A stretch of DNA of 64,000 bases, from the NCBI RefSeq assembly GCF_014595885.1, contig NZ_JABUKC010000001.1, positions 864,815-928,814 on the forward strand, in the 5' to 3' direction. The notes below the pieces were generated by a model. The model worked only from the letters and a program-made list of their open reading frames with translations, did not search any database and was not told the origin of the DNA. A program made the position numbers and the translations under genes. The stretch comes from Microcella alkalica (GTDB lineage Bacteria > Actinomycetota > Actinomycetes > Actinomycetales > Microbacteriaceae). Positions 1-7,492 of the stretch are shown here, piece after piece (positions within the stretch are counted from its first letter, which is position 1; each line of letters opens with the position of its first letter).

Positions 1-146
1 GCCCCGAGGCCGCCATGGTCGGCGATGTCGTCGTGCTCGCTGCGCATCAGGCGCTCGTCTGGTGGGCCAGCAACGACGACGGCGACCCCGGTCTCGTCAT
101 CGACCGGGTGCTCGCTCGCCTCGGCGACGGCCTGCGCCGCCGGTGA
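1..146 (+). CDS. C-terminal end of an unidentified protein (truncated by window edge)
   Basis: The window opens inside a reading frame whose first full codon is at base 3 and whose TGA stop is at 144-146, leaving about 47 residues. The visible tail contains ALVWWASNDDGDPG and ends LGDGLRRR. Its acidic, helical look is compatible with the C-terminal effector domain of a TetR-family regulator, but nothing diagnostic is present, so no function is assigned. The stop overlaps the GTG start of the next gene by four bases (GTGA), so the two genes are probably translationally coupled. Confidence 0.5.
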   Translation, partial: PEAAMVGDVVVLAAHQALVWWASNDDGDPGLVIDRVLARLGDGLRRR

Positions 147-346
147 GCCGCCGACCGACGCCGCTCTCGCGCATCCGCCCCGGCCGTCTCGCGGTCGCCC
201 TGCTGCTCATCGGGCTGCTCGTCGCCGCGGCGTCGCCCGCCCTGGGTGCGGCGCGCGGCGTGGCTCGCGCGGTGCTCGTCGTCGTCGCGGTCGCCGTCGC
301 CGTGAGCTGGATGCTCGACCTGCTGCGCCGGCGCCGCTCCCGCTGA
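143..346 (+). CDS. Small two-helix membrane protein of unknown function
   Basis: This is a 67-residue protein. The GTG at 143 is chosen because it overlaps the upstream stop as GTGA; an ATG further upstream in the same frame would run far into the preceding gene. A basic N-terminus (SRRPTPLSRIRPGRL) is followed by two hydrophobic segments at about residues 17-33 and 40-57 and a basic RRRRSR end. This is a typical small integral membrane protein with both ends probably cytoplasmic. I do not recognise a family. It appears to be co-transcribed with the truncated gene before it. Confidence 0.55.
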   Translation: MSRRPTPLSRIRPGRLAVALLLIGLLVAAASPALGAARGVARAVLVVVAVAVAVSWMLDLLRRRRSR

Positions 347-404
347 GCGCGGCGCGGCCCCGATTCCCGGCGCAATCCCGGGCGCGGCGTGGCACGCTGG
401 CGGC

Positions 405-1115
405 ATGCTCGAGCAGCGTCGCCTCGGTCGCGGCATGCGCGCGCGCCCGCGACGGCGGGTGCTGGGCGCCGTGCTCGCGTCGGTGGCGGCTGTGGGCATC
501 CTCGCCGGGTGCGCCGTGCCGTCGGCCGACGCGCGCGACCGCCTGGGGCGCGTCGCCGAGCAGCGCGATCGGGTGGCCGAGCAGGCTCACGAGCGCGCGA
601 TGACGCGCTTCGCGGAGGCGGTGCGCGCCAAGTGGGGGCCGGTCTCGCTGCCGGAGGTGCGCATCGTGCGCTGGGTCGACTACGCCGAGTGGGGCGGGCT
701 CATGGCCGAGTGCCTCGCCGACGCCGGGTTCCCGGGGGCGCGCGCGGCCGACAGCGGCGAGCGCATCGACTTCAGCGGTGTCGACGTCGACTCCGCTCGT
801 GAGCTCTTCGACGTCGATGTCGCCACCTTCGACTGCCAGGGGCGCTACCCGGTGCGCAGCTGGTTCGCCGAGTCGGTGCGCGCGATCGAGGTGCCGTGGG
901 CCTTCGACTACGCCACTTCCGCGCTGCCGGCCTGCCTCGCCCGCCACGGGTGGGCCGTCGCGCCGCCTCCCACGGAGGAGGGCTTCGCCTCGGGCTGGCG
1001 CACGCCCGAGCGGTACGACCCGTACGCGCTCGTCGGGCCCGACCCGCTCGAGCGGGCGGCCGCCGCCTCCCGCTGCCCCTCGCCCGAGGCGCTGCTCGAC
1101 GGGGCGGGCTCGTGA
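405..1115 (+). CDS. Predicted lipoprotein, first of three tandem paralogues
   Basis: The 236-residue product starts with an Arg-rich n-region, a hydrophobic stretch and a lipobox (LAGC), so it should be exported and lipid-anchored at the outer face of the membrane. The ATG at 405 is supported by a CACGCT -10-like hexamer at 393-398, six bases before it, which suggests a leaderless transcript. After the signal come an Arg/Glu/Gln-rich helix and a domain shared with the next two genes: an Arg-Trp-Val motif (VRWVDYAEW), ECLADAG, a mid-domain Cys, LPACLARHGW, and a C-terminal RCPSPEALLDG. The four cysteines at matching places in all three proteins suggest two disulfides. The function is unknown. 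The stop overlaps the next GTG (GTGA), so the trio is one operon. Confidence 0.75.
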   Translation: MLEQRRLGRGMRARPRRRVLGAVLASVAAVGILAGCAVPSADARDRLGRVAEQRDRVAEQAHERAMTRFAEAVRAKWGPVSLPEVRIVRWVDYAEWGGLMAECLADAGFPGARAADSGERIDFSGVDVDSARELFDVDVATFDCQGRYPVRSWFAESVRAIEVPWAFDYATSALPACLARHGWAVAPPPTEEGFASGWRTPERYDPYALVGPDPLERAAAASRCPSPEALLDGAGS

Positions 1116-1831
1116 GCGCGCGGAGGGTGCTCGGGGCGATCGCTGCTTCGGCCGCCGTCGTCGCGACCATCGTCGCGGGGTCCGCTCTGGTGGCGTCGAC
1201 CGCGGCTCGGACGGAGCCGCTCGGGCTCGACGACGTCGTCGCCGAGCGCTCCGAGATCGTGTCGATTCAGTGGCGCGCCGCCGCCGCGAACTCGACGCGC
1301 TTCGTGCGCGAGCGCTGGCCGGAGGCCGACCTTACCGTGGCCTTCGACCGGTGGGTGCCGGTCGAGGCGCTCGACGAGGCCCGGGCCGACTGCCTCTCCG
1401 AGGCGCTCGGTCGCGAGGTGACGGTGACCGAGACGCAGGGCCTGCTGCAGGTGGGCCCGGTGCCGCCCACGGAGCCGGCGTGGAGCGCCCCCGTCGCCGA
1501 CATCGGCTGCGGCCTCTCGCTGCAGCCCTGGAGCGGTCTCTACCCGTTCGGCGGGCCGGTCGAGCGCGAGTGGGTGCGCCAGCAGCTGCTCATCGGCCTG
1601 CCGGCGTGCGCGCGGGGCTTCGGCGCGCGCATCGTCGTGCCCGACGTCGAGGCCGCCGTCGACGGCGCCATCTACCCCACGAGCGTCGGGCGCGCGGTGA
1701 GCCCCATGCAGAGCGTCTGGCCGCACGTGCGGATCGTCGGCGACCCCTCCGCCACGATGCGGGTGCAGCGACTGTGCCCCGACCCGGGGCAGGTGCTGCT
1801 CGACCTCGAGCCGCCGGAGATCGTGCCGTGA
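1112..1831 (+). CDS. Secreted or membrane-anchored protein, second of three tandem paralogues
   Basis: This is a 239-residue protein starting at a GTG that overlaps the previous stop. The N-terminus (SARRVLGAIAASAAVVATIVAGSALVAS) is a signal peptide or signal anchor without a lipobox Cys, unlike its two neighbours. The body matches the paralogues: RERWPEADLTVAFDRWV, ADCLSEALGREV, DIGCGLSL, LPACARGFGARI and LCPDPGQVLLDLEPP. The four family cysteines are therefore kept. I know of no named domain. Presence in an operon of close relatives suggests the three act together or bind related ligands outside the membrane, but this is inference. Confidence 0.75.
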   Translation: MSARRVLGAIAASAAVVATIVAGSALVASTAARTEPLGLDDVVAERSEIVSIQWRAAAANSTRFVRERWPEADLTVAFDRWVPVEALDEARADCLSEALGREVTVTETQGLLQVGPVPPTEPAWSAPVADIGCGLSLQPWSGLYPFGGPVEREWVRQQLLIGLPACARGFGARIVVPDVEAAVDGAIYPTSVGRAVSPMQSVWPHVRIVGDPSATMRVQRLCPDPGQVLLDLEPPEIVP

Positions 1832-2508
1832 GGCGCGCCCCGCGTCGCTCGCCGATCGTCGCCCTCGCGACTGCCGTCGCGATCGGCGCGGGCGGATGCT
1901 CGGGCGTCGAGCCGGCGAGCGTGAGCCTCGAGCTCGTGCAGGCCGAGCGCGCGGAGCGCCTCGTCGGCATCTGGTACGACAGCGCGCAGATCACCCAGCG
2001 CGACCTGCGGGAGCGGTTCCCCGACTCACCGCCGCTCGAGTTCCGTTTCACCGAGTGGGTCGAGCCCACGCAGTACCGCCAGCGCCTGCTGCAGTGCATC
2101 GGCGACGAGCTCGGTCGCGAGGTCGACGACGTCGGCCAGCCGGCGGTCGAGGGAGAGCAGCCGTGGGAGCCAGCGGACGCAGAGGCGCTGTGCCGCCACG
2201 AGTTCCCGCCGTTCACGCCCGAGTTCTCGCTCGGCGGGCCGATCGAGGCGCGCTGGCTCGACCATCAGCTGAGCGTGGTGCTGCCGGCCTGCGTGCGATC
2301 GTTCGGCGGTCGGCTCGAGCTCGCCGACACTGCGCCCGTCATCGACGCCATCCGCGACCGCCCGCGCAGCTTCGAGGGGCCGCGTGACATCTTCTCGATC
2401 GTCGCGGTCTCCGGGGTGAGCCTCCTCGACCGCGAGGCGATGCGCGCGACCTGCCCCGACCCTGGCCTCGCGCTCGACGCGCTGCCGCTGCCCGTCATCG
2501 ACCGCTGA
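1828..2508 (+). CDS. Predicted lipoprotein, third of three tandem paralogues
   Basis: The GTG start overlaps the preceding stop as GTGA. The 226-residue product has a basic start, a hydrophobic run and a lipobox-like GAGGC, so it is probably a lipoprotein. It carries the family pattern: RERFPDSPPLEFRFTEWV, QCIGDELGREV, a mid-domain Cys (ALCRHEF), LPACVRSFGGRL and TCPDPGLALDALP. It resembles the second gene more than the first. A short GC-rich inverted repeat (CGCTGA-N4-TCAGCG at 2503-2518) overlaps the stop and may help to end the transcript. The function is unknown. Confidence 0.75.
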   Translation: MRRAPRRSPIVALATAVAIGAGGCSGVEPASVSLELVQAERAERLVGIWYDSAQITQRDLRERFPDSPPLEFRFTEWVEPTQYRQRLLQCIGDELGREVDDVGQPAVEGEQPWEPADAEALCRHEFPPFTPEFSLGGPIEARWLDHQLSVVLPACVRSFGGRLELADTAPVIDAIRDRPRSFEGPRDIFSIVAVSGVSLLDREAMRATCPDPGLALDALPLPVIDR

Positions 2509-2561
2509 GCACTCAGCGCGCTCCCATCCCGCGCCCCGGCCGTGCGCCGCACAATGAGGGC

Positions 2562-3053
2562 ATGACGAGCGAGGAGGGCCTGCTGCGACCGACCGCGGTC
2601 GTGCGGGCCGGGGCGGGCCCATGGGGGCTGCGCCTGGCGCTCGCCGCGATCGCGATGGTGGCGGCGGCCGCCGTGCTCGTCGTCGGAGCGGCGCCCCCGG
2701 GCATCCTCACGGGTCTTGCGATCGCGGTCACGCTCGGGGCCTTCCTCGTGGTCGCGGCGAGCATGATGCAGATCACGACGCGCTGGCGCACGAGTCTGCG
2801 CTCCGATGGCTGGGCACTCGTCGTGCGAGCCCCCTTCGCGGTGGCCGAGCACTCCTACGGCCACGAGCTCGCCATCGGCCGGTGGGTCGACGAGCGACGA
2901 CGGCGCCCCGAGCACTGGATCATCGAGTCCGGCCGCATCGCGACCCCCATCGGCGAGGCCCTCGAACCCGTGCGCGTCGAGGCCTTCGCGCTCGCCGTGG
3001 GCGTGCCGATCGTCGACCTCGAGGGGCCTCCGCCGAGCGCGGGTCTGCGCTAG
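2562..3053 (+). CDS. Two-helix membrane protein of unknown function
   Basis: This is a 163-residue protein with two adjacent transmembrane segments (about residues 24-45 and 49-70) followed by a soluble domain of about 90 residues that is rich in Arg/Trp and should face the cytoplasm. The ATG is preceded by CACAAT at 2550-2555 with six bases between, matching the leaderless pattern seen elsewhere in the window. No catalytic motif is visible. The arrangement resembles small membrane proteins with a PH-like cytoplasmic domain, but I cannot confirm that. Confidence 0.6.
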   Translation: MTSEEGLLRPTAVVRAGAGPWGLRLALAAIAMVAAAAVLVVGAAPPGILTGLAIAVTLGAFLVVAASMMQITTRWRTSLRSDGWALVVRAPFAVAEHSYGHELAIGRWVDERRRRPEHWIIESGRIATPIGEALEPVRVEAFALAVGVPIVDLEGPPPSAGLR

Positions 3054-3112
3054 TCGCGACCCGCGTGACGCGCCCCGCGCGCAGGAGACTAGGCCGCGAC
3101 ACGCCGTGCTGA

Positions 3113-3365
3113 TAGCCTGATGAGCGGTGCGATTCCGCGCCGCACAAACGAAGACCGCACGGAGCAGGCCGGCTCGAAGCTGGTCACCGGTGGTGATCTC
3201 CCGTCCCGCAGCCCCCGAGGCTGGAGGAACGGTGGATGTCTACTGTTGGCCAGAGCAGACCCGGCGGCACACTCGCCGACGTCCCTTCCTGCCCGCTCCT
3301 GCTCCGCGCGTCGCGCGCGCATCCCTGACGGATGCCCGTGCGCAGATGCAAAGGAGAGAGACCTC
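3113..3365 (+). promoter_or_regulatory. pnp promoter and long structured 5' leader (candidate Actino-pnp RNA)
   Basis: The stretch from 3054 to 3365 has no gene. TAGCCT at 3113-3118 is a good -10 box, which would start transcription near 3125 and leave a leader of about 240 bases before pnp. The leader holds several inverted repeats, for example CAGCC/GGCTG at 3209-3223 and GCATCC/GGATGC around 3319-3336, and ends in a strong AAGGAGAG ribosome-binding site. Actinobacteria are known to carry a conserved cis-regulatory RNA called Actino-pnp in exactly this position. Position and structure fit, but I could not check the covariance model. Confidence 0.45.
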
Positions 3366-5636
3366 GTGGAAGGTCCTGAGATCAAGTTCGCCGAGGCCGT
3401 GCTCGACAACGGCAAGTACGGCACCCGCACCGTCCGATTCGAGACCGGCCGTCTCGCCCAGCAGGCGCAGGGCGCCGTCGCCGCCTACCTCGACGAGGAG
3501 ACCATGCTGCTGAGCGCCACGAGCGCCGGCAAGCACCCTCGCGAGGGCTTCGACTTCTTCCCCCTGACGGTCGACGTCGAGGAGCGCTCGTACGCCGCGG
3601 GCAAGATCCCCGGCTCGTTCTTCCGCCGCGAGGGCCGTCCCTCGACCGAGGCGATCCTCGTGTGCCGCCTCATCGACCGCCCCCTGCGCCCCTCGTTCGT
3701 CGAGGGCCTGCGCAACGAGGTGCAGATCGTTATCACGGTGCTCAGCATCGCGCCCGACGAGTTCTACGACGCCCTCGCCATCAACGCCGCGAGCGCCTCG
3801 ACGCAGATCTCGGGCCTGCCGTTCAGCGGCCCGATCGCGGGCATCCGTCTCGCGCTCATGCCGCAGAGCGACGGCACCGGCCAGTGGGTCGCGTTCCCGA
3901 AGCACAGCCAGCTCGCCGAGGCCGTCTTCGACCTCACGGTCGCCGGCCGCATCGTCACGAAGGCCGACGGCTCCGAGGATGTCGCGATCATGATGGTCGA
4001 GGCCGAGGCGACCGAGGGCAGCTGGAACCTCATTCAGGGCGGCGCCATCAAGCCGAGCGAGTCGGTCGTGGCCGAGGGCCTCGAGGCGGCGAAGCCGTTC
4101 CTCGCCCAGCTCGTCAAGGCGCAGCAGCAGCTCGCCGCGCAGAGCGCCAAGGAGGTGCAGGAGTACCCCGTCTTCGTAAACTACAGCGACGAGCTGTACG
4201 CCGCGATCGACGCGATCGCGCACGACGAGCTCGCTCGCGTATACCAGATCGCCGACAAGGTCGAGCGCCAGAACGCTGACGACGAGCTCAAGGCCCGCGT
4301 CAAGCAGCAGATCACCGAGAAGGTCGAGGCGGGCGAGCTGCCCGAGGAGGCGCTCGCGCAGTTCAGCGCCGGCTACAAGGGCGTCTCGAAGACGATCATG
4401 CGCCACCGCGTGCTCACCGAGGGCGTGCGCATCGACGGCCGCGGCCTGGCCGACATCCGTGCGCTCGACGCCGAGGTCCAGGTGATCCCGCGCGTGCACG
4501 GCTCGGCGATCTTCCAGCGCGGCGAGACGCAGATCCTCGGCGTCACGACGCTGAACATGCTGAAGATGGAGCAGCAGATCGACTCGCTCAACCCCGTGAC
4601 GAGCAAGCGCTACCTGCACCACTACAACTTCCCGCCCTACTCGACCGGTGAGACGGGCCGCGTCGGCAGCCCGAAGCGTCGCGAGATCGGCCACGGCTTC
4701 CTCGCCGAGCGCGCACTCGTGCCGGTGCTGCCGAGCCGCGAGGAGTTCCCCTACGCGATCCGTCAGGTCTCCGAGGCCCTCGGCTCGAACGGCTCGACCT
4801 CGATGGGCTCGGTCTGCGCCTCGACGCTGTCGCTGCTCAACGCCGGTGTGCCGCTCAAGGCGCCTGTCGCGGGCATCGCGATGGGTCTCATCAGCGACGA
4901 GGTCGACGGCGAGACGCGCTACGCGGCCCTCACCGACATCCTCGGCGCGGAGGACGCGCTCGGCGACATGGACTTCAAGGTCGCCGGCACGAGCGAGTTC
5001 GTCACGGCCATCCAGCTCGACACCAAGCTCGACGGCATCCCCTCGTCGGTGCTGCACCAGGCCCTCGGTCAGGCGAAGGATGCCCGTCTGGCGATCCTCG
5101 CGGTCATGAACCAGGCGATCGACGCCCCCGACGAGATGGCGCCGACCGCGCCTCGCGTCATCAGCGTGCAGATCCCGGTCGACAAGATCGGCGAGCTCAT
5201 CGGGCCCAAGGGCAAGACGATCAACGCCATCCAGGACGAGACCGGCGCCCAGATCTCGATCGAGGAGGACGGCACGGTCTACATCGGCGCCGTCGACGGC
5301 CCCTCGGCCGAGGCCGCCCGCGCCCGCGTCAACCAGATCGCCAACCCGATCAACCCCGAGGTCGGCGAGCAGTACCTGGGCACGGTCGTGAAGCTCGCGG
5401 CCTTCGGCGCTTTCGTCTCGCTCATGCCGGGCAAGGATGGCCTGCTGCACATCAGCGAGGTGCGCAAGCTCGCCGGTGGCAAGCGCGTCGAGAACGTCGA
5501 GGACGTGCTCAGCGTGGGTCAGAAGATCCTCGTCGAGATCACGAAGACCGACGACCGCGGCAAGCTCTCGCTGGCTCCCGTGCTCGCCGACGAGGAGGGC
5601 GCCGCTGAGGCTCCCGCCGAGGGCGAGGACGCGTAG
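3366..5636 (+). CDS. pnp: Polyribonucleotide nucleotidyltransferase (PNPase)
   Basis: PNPase is a trimeric cytoplasmic enzyme that degrades RNA 3' to 5' using phosphate, and it works in mRNA turnover with other RNases. The product is 756 residues, a normal length. Two RNase PH-like domains are visible (about 15-150 and 330-550), then a KH domain with [13 protein letters not shown] near residue 600 and an S1 domain near 670-735 ([15 protein letters not shown]). The GTG at 3366 is chosen because AAGGAGAG lies just upstream and the protein then begins [16 protein letters not shown], as actinobacterial PNPases do; in-frame starts further upstream fall in the leader. rpsO, the usual upstream neighbour, is not present. 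A strong terminator follows. Confidence 0.97.
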   Translation: MEGPEIKFAEAVLDNGKYGTRTVRFETGRLAQQAQGAVAAYLDEETMLLSATSAGKHPREGFDFFPLTVDVEERSYAAGKIPGSFFRREGRPSTEAILVCRLIDRPLRPSFVEGLRNEVQIVITVLSIAPDEFYDALAINAASASTQISGLPFSGPIAGIRLALMPQSDGTGQWVAFPKHSQLAEAVFDLTVAGRIVTKADGSEDVAIMMVEAEATEGSWNLIQGGAIKPSESVVAEGLEAAKPFLAQLVKAQQQLAAQSAKEVQEYPVFVNYSDELYAAIDAIAHDELARVYQIADKVERQNADDELKARVKQQITEKVEAGELPEEALAQFSAGYKGVSKTIMRHRVLTEGVRIDGRGLADIRALDAEVQVIPRVHGSAIFQRGETQILGVTTLNMLKMEQQIDSLNPVTSKRYLHHYNFPPYSTGETGRVGSPKRREIGHGFLAERALVPVLPSREEFPYAIRQVSEALGSNGSTSMGSVCASTLSLLNAGVPLKAPVAGIAMGLISDEVDGETRYAALTDILGAEDALGDMDFKVAGTSEFVTAIQLDTKLDGIPSSVLHQALGQAKDARLAILAVMNQAIDAPDEMAPTAPRVISVQIPVDKIGELIGPKGKTINAIQDETGAQISIEEDGTVYIGAVDGPSAEAARARVNQIANPINPEVGEQYLGTVVKLAAFGAFVSLMPGKDGLLHISEVRKLAGGKRVENVEDVLSVGQKILVEITKTDDRGKLSLAPVLADEEGAAEAPAEGEDA

Positions 5637-5654
5637 CTCGCGACGCATCGCACG

Positions 5655-5700
5655 AACGACGGATGCCCGCTCCCGATCCCGGGGGCGGGCATCCGTCGTT
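5655..5700. terminator. Strong hairpin terminator between convergent pnp and YbhB-like gene
   Basis: A perfect 15-bp inverted repeat (5655-5669 with 5686-5700) is extended inward by further G-C and G-U pairs through 5674/5681. It lies 18 bases after the pnp stop and 41 bases before the end of the converging gene, so it can end both transcripts. There is no long U-run, which is common in such GC-rich genomes. Confidence 0.75.
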
Positions 5701-5741
5701 CTCGCCTCGCGACGCGATCGCGGCGGGCGTCGCGCCGGCCG

Positions 5742-6272
5742 CTACTCGGTCCGCGACAGCCCGGTCAGCACGGCGCGCCCGACGAGGTGCTCGCGCAGGA
5801 TGAAGCCGAGCAGCGCCGGCGTGGCGTCCTCGGGCACCTCGAGGCTCGGCACGTCGAGCGCGTTGACGATGAAGTAGTAGCGGTGGTCGCCGTGGCCGGC
5901 GGGAGGCGCAGCGCCGAGGAAGCGCTGCAGGCGCAGCTCGTTGGCGACGGTCACGGCGCCCTCGGGCAGCAGGCCCGCGTCGGGGTCGCCGGCGTTCTGC
6001 GGCAGCGAGGTGACCGACGCCGGGATGCCGTGCACGGCCCAGTGCCACCAGCCGCTGCCGGTGGGGGCGTCGGGGTCGTACATCATGACGACGTAGCTCT
6101 GCGTCGTGTCGGGCGCGCCGCTCCACACGAGCGCGGGGGAGCGGTCCTCCCCGCCGGCGCCGGCGATGCCGCTGCGCGCCCACTGCGGCAGGTCGTCGCC
6201 GTCGGCGACGTCGGGGCTCTCGAGGGTGAACAGGGGCACCTCGGGCAGTCGCCAGAACGGATCGTTCGTCAC
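5742..6272 (-). CDS. YbhB/YbcL family protein (PEBP-like, Raf kinase inhibitor homologue)
   Basis: The 176-residue protein carries the phosphatidylethanolamine-binding-protein fold signatures: SPALVWSGAPDTTQSYVVMM, then MYDPDAPTGSGWWHWAVHGIP (the ligand pocket with Asp-Pro-Asp-Ala-Pro and His), and GDHRYYFIVNALD near the end. Bacterial members are cytoplasmic or secreted proteins of uncertain role. There is no signal peptide here. The GTG at 6272 is chosen over upstream ATGs because AGGAGGAG lies 5-12 bases before it. It converges on pnp across a shared terminator and is divergent from the rhodopsin gene. Confidence 0.88.
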   Translation of the reverse strand: MTNDPFWRLPEVPLFTLESPDVADGDDLPQWARSGIAGAGGEDRSPALVWSGAPDTTQSYVVMMYDPDAPTGSGWWHWAVHGIPASVTSLPQNAGDPDAGLLPEGAVTVANELRLQRFLGAAPPAGHGDHRYYFIVNALDVPSLEVPEDATPALLGFILREHLVGRAVLTGLSRTE

Positions 6273-6527
6273 GGTCTCCTCCTTCTCGGGGCCCCGAGTG
6301 GGGCACTGCGTCCACCGTGGCACGGCATCCAGCAAGAACCCTCGATTCGATGCAGATGCATGCAGTCTTTTCGCAGGCGACACTCAGTGCCCTCAAGCCG
6401 TGCTGGGGGTGGATTCCGACGCAGCGGAGTAGCTTTCGAGCGTCAACCGCCGGAGGGGCCCACAACCCGATGGAGTCACTTCGCCGCTCGCCCCCGAGCG
6501 GCGCTTCACACGATTCGAAGGAGAATT

Positions 6528-7262
6528 GTGGACTTCCAACTTGTGCAGGCGTTCTTCATGCTCGGCTTCGTCGCGATGGCGGCGGGCACTGTGTGGTTCA
6601 TCCTCGAGCGCAACGACCTCAAGCCCGAGCTGCGCTCGGTCGCCACCTACGCCGCCGTGATCACCTTCGTGGCCGCGGTGCTGTACTACGTCATGAAGGA
6701 CATCGTCCAGTTCCCGGGCGGTGCCATCGACGCGGCGACGGTCGAGGCGACGGCCCCCATCCGGTACATCGACTGGCTCATCACGACCCCGCTGCTGCTC
6801 ATCGAGTTCGGCATCATCGTCGCGCTGGCGGGCGCGGCGAAGAAGGGCCTCGTGACCCGGCTCGTGATCGCCGACATCATCATGATCGTCACCGGCTACC
6901 TCGGTGAGGTCGGCGAGCCGGGCTCCGCCGGCAACGTGATCTTCTTCGTGATCTCGGTGCTCGCGTGGCTCTACATCGTCTACGCGATCTTCGGCATCAA
7001 GGCCACGGGCGCCCCCGAGCACGTGCAGCGCGCGGTCTCGATCATGCGGCTGTTCGTCATCATCGGCTGGTCGATCTATCCGCTCGGCACGGCGACGCAA
7101 GAGTTCCTCGAGCTCAGCGGCAGCGACCTCGGTCTCGCCGCAAGCGCCGCCGCGATCATCTACGTGATCGCCGACGTGCTCAACAAGGTGGGCTTCGGCA
7201 TCGTCGCGGTCAACGCGGCCAAGAAGTCCTCCGGCGTGAACGAGGTGCACCCGGCCTCCTAG
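6528..7262 (+). CDS. Proteorhodopsin-like light-driven proton pump
   Basis: This is a seven-helix retinal protein of 244 residues. Helix C reads RYIDWLITTPLLLIEF, giving the DTE triad of outward proton pumps (Asp82 acceptor, Thr86, Glu93 donor). Leu90 sits at the proteorhodopsin spectral-tuning position, which predicts green absorption. Helix G contains ADVLNKVGFG with the retinal-binding Lys220, and GWSIYPLG matches helix F. Unlike typical proteorhodopsins, no His exists in predicted helix B, and the site facing a possible carotenoid antenna is bulky Phe140. The GTG at 6528 follows GAAGGAGAATT. A TAGCTT at 6430-6435 is a possible -10, giving a leader of about 90 bases; I see nothing else in 6273-6527. 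No retinal or carotenoid synthesis gene is adjacent. Confidence 0.95.
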   Translation: MDFQLVQAFFMLGFVAMAAGTVWFILERNDLKPELRSVATYAAVITFVAAVLYYVMKDIVQFPGGAIDAATVEATAPIRYIDWLITTPLLLIEFGIIVALAGAAKKGLVTRLVIADIIMIVTGYLGEVGEPGSAGNVIFFVISVLAWLYIVYAIFGIKATGAPEHVQRAVSIMRLFVIIGWSIYPLGTATQEFLELSGSDLGLAASAAAIIYVIADVLNKVGFGIVAVNAAKKSSGVNEVHPAS

Positions 7263-7274
7263 CGCCCCTGATCC

Positions 7275-7312
7275 CCGACGCGGTCGCGCCTGTGGGGGCG
7301 CGGCCGCGTCGG
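7275..7312 (+). terminator. Rho-independent-type hairpin after the rhodopsin gene
   Basis: A 16-bp stem (7275-7290 with 7297-7312) with one G-U wobble and a 6-base loop starts 13 bases after the rhodopsin stop. It isolates the rhodopsin as a single-gene transcript. Confidence 0.7.
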
Positions 7313-7492
7313 TGCGTGCGGGCCCGTGTTCGTCGAGCGAACATCCGTGAACCCAGAACGTGCACGGTCGCATAACGATCGCGTGGCGGAGCGGCGCTCA
7401 CCTCTGCTCGGCCACTACCGTGTCGCCCAGCACACCCGGCCCAGCAGCACCCGCCGCATACCCGCCGGCACCCGACCTCGAGAGGCCCACCC

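Noticed and set aside
3240..5648. 802-codon open frame antisense to pnp, and similar long antisense frames opposite ftsK, pheT and the arginine genes
   Set aside because: They are produced by the strong GC3 bias of the coding strand; their translations are low-complexity Arg/Asp/His/Leu-rich and the sense frames encode well-known proteins.
7338..7353. GCGAACATCCGTGAAC upstream of the aldo/keto reductase as a LexA box
   Set aside because: It shares the left half and spacer with the recA box, but the right half lacks TTCG, so it is not a palindromic LexA site.
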